DNA of 64,000 nucleotides from Cobetia sp. L2A1 (GTDB lineage Bacteria; Pseudomonadota; Gammaproteobacteria; Pseudomonadales; Halomonadaceae): NCBI RefSeq assembly GCF_009796845.1, contig NZ_CP047025.1, positions 3,100,001-3,164,000 on the forward strand, given 5' to 3'. Below are positions 38,814-47,769 of the stretch, piece after piece. How positions within the stretch are numbered: the stretch's first letter is position 1; every line of letters begins with the position of its first letter. Made by a program: the position numbers and the translations under genes. The notes beneath the pieces are model-generated. The model had not been told where the DNA came from and did not search any database. It saw only the letters and a program-made list of their open reading frames with translations.

Positions 38814-39239
38814 GGCAGTTCCTCTTGTGTCTCGGATATTGTTGGTCTTGTGGTTATCCCGTCTGCGTATTGCACTCCCTCATCGTTCATCCCCGTCATC
38901 CTGAGCGAAGGGCAAGAGAACTTGGCAGACATGATGCGCGAGCATGGATACCCCAGAGCAATGCGAGCAACAGGCCACTTACACTCCATTCTTGATATTT
39001 CTGTTGCTAATCAATCTCTTGAAGATAAAACACTGACTCTCTGCTCTCACGCTAGCGCTGTCTGGATCATCGCACTGTGCGGTTTTCCGCCCATCAACGA
39101 CAAAGCCCCTGTGCGGAAATCCGCACAGGGGCTTTGCTCACTCCAACAAACCGGCGCCTGCACACGAGGCTTGATCACGAGAAAAGTCAATGCCAGGCAG
39201 CTTGGCCCGTGATTGATATCGCGATCAGTACTGCGTGCA
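38814..39239. other. intergenic region upstream of dctP
   Basis: Holds the dctP promoter (minus strand) and, at 39101-39135, the terminator-like stem of the gene at 39240. No gene recognised. I looked for a sigma-54 TGGC-N7-TTGC element, as found before many dct operons, and saw none. Confidence 0.5.
39101..39135 (-). terminator. stem-loop downstream of the ProQ/FinO-like gene
   Basis: CAAAGCCCCTGTGCGGA and its complement with a two-base loop (AA) form a 17-bp stem about 105 bases past the stop. It lacks a longer U-tract (GGGGCTTTGTCG), so it may work poorly as an intrinsic terminator. Confidence 0.65.
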
Positions 39240-40268
39240 CTACGGCCGGTTCTTGGCCATCAGTTCACTGAGCTTATGACTGATTCGCTGATCGGCCGCT
39301 TGCTCTTCACGCGCCTTCTGCTGACGGGTGAGTTCATCCAACTGCTGGCGCGCATGCAGTGCTTCATCTTCTGTCACCGCCCCAACGGATTGACCTTCCA
39401 GATCCACCCGCTGAGTACCCGCGCGCACTGCCTTGAGGTAGCGTGGCAGATGCACGTAACCCGCCAACGCTCGACGTACCAACTTGTCATCCCACTGCTC
39501 GTTTTCCAGCAGTTCGATATGGATGCCAATCTTCAGCGGGCGAGTATGTCCCTTGAAGAAGGTGTCCGGATAACGTCGATACCACTGCTTGAGAAGCGCC
39601 TGAGGTGACGGCTGCGTGCTGGTGGTCGGAGCGTCAGAAGACTGTGCAGTGGAAGGCTGAGCAATAGAAGGCGACGAGTCCACGACCGATGCTGAGTCTT
39701 CTACTGCATGGGCAATTTCATTGGCCTCGACCACTTCGCACGGCATCTCATCAGACATTGGCATCGGTGCCGCTTCAACCATCCGCGACGCTAGCAATGA
39801 GGCAGGCACCTGGTCTGCCGCCAGCTGTTCAGTGGCAGCTTCAGCATCCGCCTGCGAACACCGGTCACTTTCAGCCTGCGCATGAAGGCTCGCGGCTTGT
39901 GCAGCATGCTGCGCTGCCTGAAGCGCATCACGTAGTTGCTCGCCGAGCTCTTTCAGCTCAGCGTCACGTGCCAACAAGGACTCATGCAGCCCACTTAGCT
40001 GAGATTGCTGCTGTTGCAATTGCTGACGCGCACCTGACAGCTGCTCGCTCAGCGACGCACGCTCGCTGCGCAGTGCAGCAAGTTCAGCAAGTTCAGCATC
40101 AGCCTCTCCCGCCAATGAAGCCTGTTGCTCCAGACGCGTCAGCGACTCACGCAGATGTGCGTTTTCCAACTCCAGTGCCGCACGGGCCTGGCGATCACCG
40201 TCACGTTGCTGTCGCTGTGTGTCGGCTTCATTTTCAAGCGCAGAATACAGCGCTTCGAGGCGATCCAT
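39240..40268 (-). CDS. ProQ/FinO-domain RNA chaperone with N-terminal coiled coil
   Basis: A 342-aa protein. Residues about 1-155 are a long Gln/Glu/Leu-rich coiled coil, 156-220 a Ser/Thr/Pro/acidic linker, and about 222-300 the ProQ/FinO domain (LLKQWYRRYPDTFFKGHTRP, then LKIGIHIEL, then RRALAGYVHLPRYLKAV). A charged C-terminal helix follows. FinO-type domains bind structured small RNAs and 3' ends of mRNAs. The coiled coil in front is unlike E. coli ProQ, where the domain is N-terminal. The start is uncertain: GGGAGG lies 14 bases before the ATG at 40268 but eight before an in-frame TTG at 40274. Confidence 0.82.
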   Translation of the reverse strand: MDRLEALYSALENEADTQRQQRDGDRQARAALELENAHLRESLTRLEQQASLAGEADAELAELAALRSERASLSEQLSGARQQLQQQQSQLSGLHESLLARDAELKELGEQLRDALQAAQHAAQAASLHAQAESDRCSQADAEAATEQLAADQVPASLLASRMVEAAPMPMSDEMPCEVVEANEIAHAVEDSASVVDSSPSIAQPSTAQSSDAPTTSTQPSPQALLKQWYRRYPDTFFKGHTRPLKIGIHIELLENEQWDDKLVRRALAGYVHLPRYLKAVRAGTQRVDLEGQSVGAVTEDEALHARQQLDELTRQQKAREEQAADQRISHKLSELMAKNRP

Positions 40269-40372
40269 CGTCAAGGCCTGAGCCTCCCTTGCACGCTGTG
40301 AGCAGTTCCGTTTGGCACCAGTCTGTGTCAGCACTCGCTGACTGTAAAGCGCCCGCAAAGCAACCGCTGCTG

Positions 40373-40924
40373 TTAGACGTCGCTACGCTCGTAGCGCACG
40401 AAGTCGTAGGCCGGCATTCCTTCGCCACTCTCACCCGGTACGCGCTGCGCTTCTTGCCAATGTGCGTCGAGTGCCGGGAAGTGAGCATCGCCTTCAATCT
40501 CGACAGCCACTTCGGTGAGATAGAGCCGCGTCGCGACCGGCAGTGCCTGTGCATAAATCTGGCCACCACCGATGACCATGATCTCGTCAACACCTTCAAT
40601 CATGGCGTGACGATCAGCCATGTTGAGAGCCGCTGCCAGATCGTGACAGACCCGCACACCGTCATGCGCGAAGTCTGTATCACGCGTCACGATAATATTG
40701 AGGCGATTGGGTAACGGTCGACCGATGGAGGCAAAGGTCTTGCGCCCCATGATGATGGGCTTGCCCTGGGTCACATACTTGAAGAACTTGAGATCTTCCG
40801 GCAGATACCACGGCAGTTGATTCCCGACACCGATTACGCGATTGACCGACATGGCCGCAATCATCGCCACCGGAACGACAGTATCGGCTTCTGCTCCAAG
40901 CGGTGCGAACGCTGAATTGCTCAT
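40373..40924 (-). CDS. folA: dihydrofolate reductase
   Basis: FolA reduces dihydrofolate to tetrahydrofolate with NADPH, recycling what ThyA oxidises. The 183-aa protein has an extra 15 residues at the N-terminus before the usual [47 protein letters not shown] and [10 protein letters not shown] are the standard motifs, with the active-site acidic residue in PEDL. Its ATG overlaps the thyA stop (ATGA), so translation is coupled to thyA. Confidence 0.96.
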   Translation of the reverse strand: MSNSAFAPLGAEADTVVPVAMIAAMSVNRVIGVGNQLPWYLPEDLKFFKYVTQGKPIIMGRKTFASIGRPLPNRLNIIVTRDTDFAHDGVRVCHDLAAALNMADRHAMIEGVDEIMVIGGGQIYAQALPVATRLYLTEVAVEIEGDAHFPALDAHWQEAQRVPGESGEGMPAYDFVRYERSDV

Positions 40925-41715
40925 ACGGCCACCTTTGCCTTGATATGCGGATGGGATTCATAGCCCTCGATGGCAATGTCATCGAAGGTGAAATCAAACA
41001 GATCTGTCACGTCAGGATTCAGCACCAGTTGCGGCAAGGCCAGCGTTTGACGACTGAGCTGCTCACGCGCCTGCTCCAGATGATTGCTGTAAAGGTGCGC
41101 ATCGCCAAGCGTATGAATGAATTCGCCCGGCTTCAGGCCACACACCTGCGCGACCATCTGGGTCAACAGTGCGTAGCTTGCAATGTTGAACGGCACACCC
41201 AGGAAGATGTCAGCGCTGCGTTGATACAGCTGGCAGGATAGTCGTCCGTCTGCCACATAGAACTGGAACAGTGCATGACACGGCGGCAAGGCCATTTCAT
41301 CGACCAACGCCGGATTCCAGGCAGACACCATCATGCGGCGTGAATCGGGATTGGTCTTGATCTGTTCGATGACATTGGTGATCTGATCGACACTGCCGCC
41401 TTGCGGGTTCGGCCAGCTGCGCCACTGATAACCATAGACCGGCCCGAGATCGCCATTCTCATCGGCCCACTCATCCCAGATGCGCACACCATTTTCCTTG
41501 AGGTAGGCAATATTGGTATCACCCTTCAAGAACCACAACAGCTCGTGGATGATTGAACGCAGATGCAGCTTCTTGGTCGTCACCAGCGGAAAGCCTTCCG
41601 CCAGGTCAAAGCGCATCTGGTGGCCGAAGACACTCAGGGTGCCGGTACCGGTGCGATCGCCCTTTTGAGTACCGTTTTCCAGCACATGGCGCATCAGGTC
41701 TAGATAGGGTTGCAT
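40921..41715 (-). CDS. thyA: thymidylate synthase
   Basis: ThyA methylates dUMP to dTMP using methylene-tetrahydrofolate. With the start at 41715 the protein is 264 aa, exactly as in E. coli, and the catalytic Cys falls at C146 in [34 protein letters not shown] and the ending IKAKVAV are signature parts. The frame stays open to 41754 but these 13 residues are not part of the family. Upstream, separated by a very long stem, is lgt, the usual partner. Confidence 0.97.
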   Translation of the reverse strand: MQPYLDLMRHVLENGTQKGDRTGTGTLSVFGHQMRFDLAEGFPLVTTKKLHLRSIIHELLWFLKGDTNIAYLKENGVRIWDEWADENGDLGPVYGYQWRSWPNPQGGSVDQITNVIEQIKTNPDSRRMMVSAWNPALVDEMALPPCHALFQFYVADGRLSCQLYQRSADIFLGVPFNIASYALLTQMVAQVCGLKPGEFIHTLGDAHLYSNHLEQAREQLSRQTLALPQLVLNPDVTDLFDFTFDDIAIEGYESHPHIKAKVAV

Positions 41716-41806
41716 GGTATCGGGTCCGTACGGCGTAACAGGCTTGCGCTGCAAATAGCACAGGCCTTCATGAATTCGGATTTATTTGCTCAGCGATATT
41801 TTCAGC

Positions 41807-41858
41807 CGCCAGATACGCAAAGACGCAGCCATTGGGCCGCGTCTTTGCGTATCTGGCG
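41807..41858. repeat. 20-bp perfect inverted repeat between lgt and thyA
   Basis: CGCCAGATACGCAAAGACGC (41807-41826) and its exact complement (41839-41858) flank a 12-base loop. It lies 41 bases past the lgt stop and 90 bases before thyA. No U-tract follows on the minus strand, so it is more likely a 3'-end or processing element than a simple terminator. Confidence 0.85.
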
Positions 41859-41899
41859 ATGGAATTCTACACCACCGAATCGCCTTTTTCTTCATCCAT

Positions 41900-42703
41900 T
41901 CACGAAGCGCCTATCACCGGCGGCTGCGCCACTTGCTGACCACGTGACCACGCCATCAGGAACAGGCCGAACAGCACCATCGGTAGCGACAGCAGCTGGC
42001 CCATGGTCAGCCAGTCGAAAGCGATGAAACCGAGCTGTGAATCCGGCTGACGGAAGAATTCGGTGATGAAACGGAAGCAGCCGTAGAACAACAGGAACAG
42101 ACCAGAGATCAGCCCTTTCTGACGTGGCTCACGCGAGGCAAACCACAGAATGGTGAACAATGCGACGCCTTCCAGCGCAAACTGGTAGAGCTGAGACGGA
42201 TGACGCGGTTCTGGCCCGTACAGCGGATATACCATGCCCCAAGACACATCGGTGATACGTCCCGGTAGCTCCTGATTGATGAAGTTACCCAATCGCCCGG
42301 CGCCGAGGCCAATCGGTACCATCGGTGCAATGAAATCGGTGAGCTGGAAGAACGTCAGCTGATGACGACGGGCGAACAGCAACATGGCGATGAGCACACC
42401 CAACAGGCCGCCGTGGAAGCTCATGCCGCCATCCCAGACCTTGAAGATCCATACCGGGTCCGCCAGCAGCTTGTCAAAGCCATAAAAGACGGCGTAGCCA
42501 AGACGTCCGCCCAGCACCACACCGAGGGCACCAAAGAAGATCAGGTCGCCTACCGCATCCTGACTCAGGCCAACCCGTCCACGGCGCGCACGCGCTAGCC
42601 CCCAGGCAGCCGCAAAGCCGATCACGTACATCAAGCCGTACCAATGAATCTTGAAAGGCCCGAGCGCCAGCGCCACGGGGTCAATCTGAGGATATTGCAA
42701 CAT
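41900..42703 (-). CDS. lgt: prolipoprotein diacylglyceryl transferase
   Basis: Lgt transfers diacylglycerol from phosphatidylglycerol to the lipobox Cys of prolipoproteins in the inner membrane. The 267-aa protein has about seven hydrophobic segments, the HGGLLG motif with the essential His-Gly pair, and the signature [18 protein letters not shown] lies seven bases before the ATG at 42703, chosen over the ATG at 42733. The lgt-thyA order is conserved among gammaproteobacteria. Confidence 0.96.
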   Translation of the reverse strand: MLQYPQIDPVALALGPFKIHWYGLMYVIGFAAAWGLARARRGRVGLSQDAVGDLIFFGALGVVLGGRLGYAVFYGFDKLLADPVWIFKVWDGGMSFHGGLLGVLIAMLLFARRHQLTFFQLTDFIAPMVPIGLGAGRLGNFINQELPGRITDVSWGMVYPLYGPEPRHPSQLYQFALEGVALFTILWFASREPRQKGLISGLFLLFYGCFRFITEFFRQPDSQLGFIAFDWLTMGQLLSLPMVLFGLFLMAWSRGQQVAQPPVIGAS

Positions 42704-42829
42704 GTTGAAACCTTGAATGAGGAAGTCGGGCAACGCTGAATATGGCAGCGAGCCACTTGCGGCCAGCTTAGCAGCCAGAGCGTAACAGTCAGAGCATGAA
42801 CGCCACCTGCCAACGGCAGCGTCAGACGA

Positions 42830-43612
42830 TCAACCGAACAAGAAACGCAGTCCGACAACGACCAGAATCAGCGCAAACATGCGCCGGAGCAGTGATGCAG
42901 GTAGCGCATGCGCCAGCCGCGCACCGACGCGCGCAAAGGGCACCGAGACCAGCACAATTCCGATCCATGCCCCCCAATGAACATAGCCTAGCGTGTGCTC
43001 AGGCAAGCCCGGGGCATTCCAACCCACCACGATATTGGTCAGTGCTGCCAATAGCGCGATCGGAAAACCCGCAGCCGACGCCGTGCCTACTGCTTCGGTC
43101 ATCCGCGCTTGCCAGCTGGTCAGCATGGGTATCATCACCGTGCCACCACCAATGCCAAACAACGCAGACACCACACCAACCGTGCTGCCACCCACAAACT
43201 GGCCGATCCGCCCGGGCGCTTGCGCCATCTGGCCGATGCGCAGATTCAACCCCATCTTGAGCGCGACCAGCAGCACAAAGCCTCCAAACAGCAGCTTGAG
43301 CATTTCACCGCTCAGCACGCTGGCCAGTAGCACACCCAATCCCGTGCCAACCAGCAACCCTGGCAGCAGCTGCTTGAGCCAGTCCATGCGCACGGCACCG
43401 CGCGCATTATGCGCGCGCGCCGATGACAGAGATGTCACCACAATGGTGGCAAGCGACGTGCCGATAGCCAAGTGCATCAATACGTCAGGTGCCACGCCCT
43501 GCAATACAAAGGCCGCCGCCAGCACTGGCACAATGATCAACCCACCACCAATACCAAACAGTCCGGCAATCAAGCCTGCCACTGCTCCCAGCAAGGGATA
43601 CCACCACCACAT
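42830..43612 (-). CDS. TauE/SafE (TSUP) family permease
   Basis: A 260-aa membrane protein with about eight hydrophobic segments in two inverted halves, each starting with the family pattern: LIAGLFGIGGGLIIVPVL near residue 16 and VVSALFGIGGGTVMIPML near residue 145. Members export sulfite, sulfoacetate or related organic anions; the substrate here is unknown. It lies upstream of lgt on the same strand, an order seen in Pseudomonas as well. Confidence 0.9.
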   Translation of the reverse strand: MWWWYPLLGAVAGLIAGLFGIGGGLIIVPVLAAAFVLQGVAPDVLMHLAIGTSLATIVVTSLSSARAHNARGAVRMDWLKQLLPGLLVGTGLGVLLASVLSGEMLKLLFGGFVLLVALKMGLNLRIGQMAQAPGRIGQFVGGSTVGVVSALFGIGGGTVMIPMLTSWQARMTEAVGTASAAGFPIALLAALTNIVVGWNAPGLPEHTLGYVHWGAWIGIVLVSVPFARVGARLAHALPASLLRRMFALILVVVGLRFLFG

Positions 43613-43737
43613 ATTCAGTTCCTTGTGTTCGTCATATCACTGCCAATGCTTCTGGATGTGGCGTTTTCAGACCGCTCGCGCGACGTGACACTCGGCGACT
43701 CATCAGATTAACGACTTGCGCTTTACCGAGTGACGAC

Positions 43738-46557
43738 TTACTGCATGTCTTCACTCGGAGGAACCTCACTACCAGGCGTTGTCAATGCGGCAGGCGGCGT
43801 CAACACTACCTCCGGCAGCCACATGCGTACCTTATCAATCAGCGCCTGAGGACGATAAGGCTTACCCAGATAGTCATCCAACCCTGCGGCAAAGAAACGC
43901 TCGCGGTCTGTCTCACTGGCATTGGCGGTCAGTGCAATGATGACACTGCGACGATCACTGCCGACCGCTGCTTCCTGCTCCCGCCAGCACTGCGTGGCAC
44001 TGACACCATCCATGCCGGGCATGAAGATATCCATGAACACCAATGCATAGAAATGCTGCGTACGCGCGGCCAGTGCCTCCTCACCATTACTGGCGGTATC
44101 CACCACAAGACCCTGACGGCCCAGCACGGTGCGCGCAAGCATGGCATTCACCGGCCCATCATCGACCACCAATATGCGTATTTCAGTGGGTTTGCCCGGC
44201 CAGGTCAGTGGCAGCAGAATCTCCAGCGCCTCTTCTTCACCCAGACGGATCTGACGGTAACTGCCACCGAGCTCATCGATGAGGCGTCGTGCCATGAGGA
44301 GACAGGAAGGTGCCTTTCGCCCGATATCGAGTCCACAATGCGCACGAAGTTCCAGCCTCAGGCAGCATTGTGTCGCTTGATCCGTCTGTTCCGACGACGA
44401 TAGATCAAGGGATTGCTCGGAGACAAGCGCGACATGTGGCTGCTCAACCACCTCAACCAGCAGGCGATGATGGCTGGCATTCTCACGACGACAACCATCT
44501 TCCGCCAGGTGCTCGAAGAGCTGTGCCATACGCCGCACATCGCCTTTGAGAGTCTCCGGCAACGGTCCCAGCTGCCATTCAAACGGCGAGCCATCATCGT
44601 GATAGCGTTGCTGCATGTCATCCAGCAATGCGCTAAATGTCACCGTCGGAGAGAAAGCATTCTCCTCCAGTGGCGTACGCACCACCTCGTCGCGCTCAGT
44701 CAGGGCATCCAGCAGCTGCGCTACGCTATCCAGACGCCCTTGCAACAGGCTCAGCTCAGCATCTTCGAGTTGACGCTCGCGGCGTAACTGGCCGATCTTG
44801 CGTACCAATCCTTGCAGCGGCGGGGTCAGCTCCGCATGCAGCATGTCGAGGTAATCACTTTTGAGTCGTGCCTCTTCACGAGCACGATCACGCGCTACCA
44901 ATAGTTGTTGGCTGGCCTGATCATGCTCCGACTCATCAATCATGACCCCTAGCACCTGGGCAGGGTCATTATTGAAGCGACACAGCTCCAGGCGAATACG
45001 CCGCATGCGGCCTTCGGCATCATGTACGCGCAGCTCGCGACTATTGGGCACATTGGGATTGGGCTCCAGCATCAGAAGACTGCCTACCGAACGGCCCAAT
45101 GCTTCATGCAGCACCAGCCCGAACATCTTTTCAAACGCCGGGTTCGCCATGGCCAACAGACCATGGCGCATCACGAAGGCAGGCAGTGGCAAGGCATCCA
45201 GCTCATGACCACGCCCACGGCGCAGCAGCGCCACCGCTGCACGATGACGCCGCAAGATGTCATCTGCAGGGTTCCACTGACGCCTTAACACCGGATACTC
45301 CTCCATGATTTCGCCACGCTCGAGGCGCTCATTCTGTCTGGCCAGCCACTCCAGTGGCTGCCCAAGGCGCTGGTCCAGTCGACGCAGACGCCATTGCAGA
45401 ATCAACATGCTGACCGCGAACACCAGTAGCAAGGCGCCGAAACTCCCCATCAGCAAAGCCGCCAATGGCATTTCGCTCGGCACGTCGAGTCGTGTCTTGG
45501 CAATCAAACGCCAGCCATTGATCGATAACGTATCCCACACCACTACCTGCCCACCGTGAGTCCCCATCAAGCTCGCGCCACGCAATCCGGAATCCAGCTC
45601 TCGTGCAAGCTCGGCAGGCAAATACCGAGGCTGACCATCGCTGGTATTCGTACTCGCCGCCCATACTTCGAGCCCGTCACCAACCAGCCAATAGGATTCC
45701 GACCGCCCATGCCCAGGCAGGACTAATCGTGATTCCATCTGCGGTAGTGCCAGATCGAGCCCCACACGGGCTTTTTCACCACTATTCAGCGTGACTTCTA
45801 CCAGCGCCGTGACCTGCGTCAGCCCTGCCGGCCCGGCGTGCGGTGGAAGCCAGACCACACTAGGGGCGCCTTTGTCAGAGCTTTGAGATAACTGGCGCAC
45901 CGTAGCGGGCAGTACACCGGTATAGGGCATGTGCTTCGCCCCCGGCGCAAAGGCATCCAGTACATTGAACCAGGGGTACAGCATGACCATGCTGTTATCG
46001 AGACTGACAAACAGTCGCGAGATCAAGGGATCTGATGAGTAGAGGTCAGACAGCAGCCACTGCATCTGCATCAATCGCTGTCCGGCCTCACGATCGCTAT
46101 CGGTCAGGGCACCATGGAATTCACCATAAAGCGCAGCGCCGCCTCGGGTAATCGGGCGAAACAGCTGACCCTGTTCAGTCAAGGCGAACTGACTCAAGGG
46201 GCCATCATCGGTGCCTTCACCGAAATCGAGATGACGTCGGGTATAGCGCGCGAGAACCTGAAGCCTGCGTTGCTGAGTCTCAAGGCGCTCGCTGACCAAC
46301 GCGGTGGCTAATGCATGCTGCTGACGCAACCCGCTCAATGCCATATCAATGGCACTGTGCCGCGCGCTGTCCCAGATCACGATGGCACCGACCAGACAGC
46401 TAAGGGCTACTGCCAGCTCCGCCAACAATAGCGGACGAAGGGTCAGACGAATCATTCGCTGCCACATCTTCTCCAGCCCACTGCCAGAACGTCCGACATT
46501 GGTGCCGGATGACGGCACAACTGATGACTCGACAGGGGGAGTACGGCGCGAGAACAT
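43738..46557 (-). CDS. membrane hybrid sensor with degenerate kinase domain and intact receiver
   Basis: A 939-aa protein. Two membrane segments (about 43-62 and 366-387) enclose a periplasmic sensor domain of about 300 residues. A PAS-like part (450-545) follows. The dimerisation helix keeps a His (H574 in DMLHAELTPPL). The ATPase part, however, shows no recognisable N-box and no Gly-rich G boxes: where GLGLAI is expected, the text is GRKAPSCLLMARRLIDELGG. The C-terminal receiver is complete (VVDD at 797-800, D843 in FMDIFMPGMDG, ALTAN, GKPY). It may be a phosphatase or be phosphorylated by another kinase. Confidence 0.83.
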   Translation of the reverse strand: MFSRRTPPVESSVVPSSGTNVGRSGSGLEKMWQRMIRLTLRPLLLAELAVALSCLVGAIVIWDSARHSAIDMALSGLRQQHALATALVSERLETQQRRLQVLARYTRRHLDFGEGTDDGPLSQFALTEQGQLFRPITRGGAALYGEFHGALTDSDREAGQRLMQMQWLLSDLYSSDPLISRLFVSLDNSMVMLYPWFNVLDAFAPGAKHMPYTGVLPATVRQLSQSSDKGAPSVVWLPPHAGPAGLTQVTALVEVTLNSGEKARVGLDLALPQMESRLVLPGHGRSESYWLVGDGLEVWAASTNTSDGQPRYLPAELARELDSGLRGASLMGTHGGQVVVWDTLSINGWRLIAKTRLDVPSEMPLAALLMGSFGALLLVFAVSMLILQWRLRRLDQRLGQPLEWLARQNERLERGEIMEEYPVLRRQWNPADDILRRHRAAVALLRRGRGHELDALPLPAFVMRHGLLAMANPAFEKMFGLVLHEALGRSVGSLLMLEPNPNVPNSRELRVHDAEGRMRRIRLELCRFNNDPAQVLGVMIDESEHDQASQQLLVARDRAREEARLKSDYLDMLHAELTPPLQGLVRKIGQLRRERQLEDAELSLLQGRLDSVAQLLDALTERDEVVRTPLEENAFSPTVTFSALLDDMQQRYHDDGSPFEWQLGPLPETLKGDVRRMAQLFEHLAEDGCRRENASHHRLLVEVVEQPHVALVSEQSLDLSSSEQTDQATQCCLRLELRAHCGLDIGRKAPSCLLMARRLIDELGGSYRQIRLGEEEALEILLPLTWPGKPTEIRILVVDDGPVNAMLARTVLGRQGLVVDTASNGEEALAARTQHFYALVFMDIFMPGMDGVSATQCWREQEAAVGSDRRSVIIALTANASETDRERFFAAGLDDYLGKPYRPQALIDKVRMWLPEVVLTPPAALTTPGSEVPPSEDMQ

Positions 46558-46792
46558 GATCTAAAAGCATCCTGTAGGTGAAGCCGTCGGTGTGGAGTCA
46601 ATGATAGGACTGCAAAGCCTGCTACCCATCATTGTCAGGTCGCCGTGACCGACTCTCGATCCCAGCGGCTGGCAGGCGTGAGCCATCGAGCGAAAACAGC
46701 AGCATACGCAAGCGACTGGCAGGCGTCATGCGACGCGTACCCCGCCTGGCACGTTATTCATCCCTGATACCCTTTATCGCTGGAGTCGTGAC

Positions 46793-47683
46793 ATGTGCCT
46801 GATGGCGTTTGACTGGCAGCCCATGGTTGCACAAGGCGAGTGCCTGATCCTGATAGGTAATCGGGATGAATTTCATGCCCGCGCCACCACTGGCCTATGT
46901 CAGTGGCCGGACAATGCTCTCTGTGGTGGGCGTGATCTGGTGGCGGGGGGCGGTTGGCTGGTCATGCATCGTAGTGGTGCGCTGGCCACGCTAACCAATG
47001 TCCGGCAGCTAGACCGTCAATCACCGGCCGCAACCCTTAGTCGAGGACGACTGGTGACGGCGGCGGTACGGCAAGCGGTGCCTGGCACCCCCGACCTTGC
47101 ACTGAAGGATTGGCTTGAAGCGCTGGTGGCGGGAAAGACCGTCTCAGCGGCGTTGCAAGCGGATAACGCGCAGCAGCGTACCCCCATGGCATTGGCTGAA
47201 TTTGACTGGTGCAACCTGCTGGTCTGCGATGGCCAGTCACTCTGGCGACTGCATCACGGCCCGGAGGGCAGTCAGCTAACCTCTCTGCCGGCAGGCATCC
47301 ATAGTCTGTCCAACGGACATCCTGATACCGAGTGGCCCAAGCAGCAACGGCTTAGCCAGCACTTGGCTGCACTAACGGCGCGCAAGGCATGCCTCAGTGA
47401 TGAGGACTATCTGGATATCTTGAAGGACAAATGGCGGCCGCCTGTCGCGCGATTGCCGGCGACAGGCCTGAACTCTGCACGAGAAGCATTGCTCTCCAGC
47501 CCTTTTATCATCAGCCCGGAATATGGCACACGTGCCGCGACCCTGGTGCGCTGGCAACGCGATGGCACTCAGCAGACACTCACGCTTCACGAGCGCCGCT
47601 TCAGCCCAGAAGGTCACTGTGTTGCCAGTCGAAAAGGCATCTCGCGCCATGATGACGCGACACAGGGTTGGCAGCTGAGTTAA
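46793..47683 (+). CDS. NRDE-family (TANGO2-like) protein
   Basis: A 296-aa protein starting MCLMAFDW with the defining NRDE motif in IGNRDEFHARAT (about 22-33), a GGRDLVAGGGWL segment and TNVRQ. The second-position Cys suggests the Ntn-hydrolase fold proposed for the family. Animal TANGO2 is linked to haem or acyl-CoA handling; the bacterial role is unsettled. Monocistronic and convergent with ptsP. Confidence 0.87.
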   Translation: MCLMAFDWQPMVAQGECLILIGNRDEFHARATTGLCQWPDNALCGGRDLVAGGGWLVMHRSGALATLTNVRQLDRQSPAATLSRGRLVTAAVRQAVPGTPDLALKDWLEALVAGKTVSAALQADNAQQRTPMALAEFDWCNLLVCDGQSLWRLHHGPEGSQLTSLPAGIHSLSNGHPDTEWPKQQRLSQHLAALTARKACLSDEDYLDILKDKWRPPVARLPATGLNSAREALLSSPFIISPEYGTRAATLVRWQRDGTQQTLTLHERRFSPEGHCVASRKGISRHDDATQGWQLS

Positions 47684-47741
47684 GGCACGAGGTATTTGGT
47701 CGCTGTACAGCCTCCCCAAATCACCAAACCATTCAGACAGC

Positions 47742-47769
47742 GCCGTTCAAACAGAGCCGTTCAAACAGA
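47742..47769. repeat. 14-bp tandem duplication over the ptsP stop codon
   Basis: GCCGTTCAAACAGA is present twice, head to tail. On the minus strand the ptsP stop TGA lies in the right copy and a second, shifted copy lies just downstream, so the duplication re-created the end of the gene. Confidence 0.85.

Noticed and set aside
38814..39239. Sigma-54 promoter before dctP
   Set aside because: No TGGC-N7-TTGC pair with correct spacing on the minus strand; TGGCC and TTGC elements occur but 12 bases apart.
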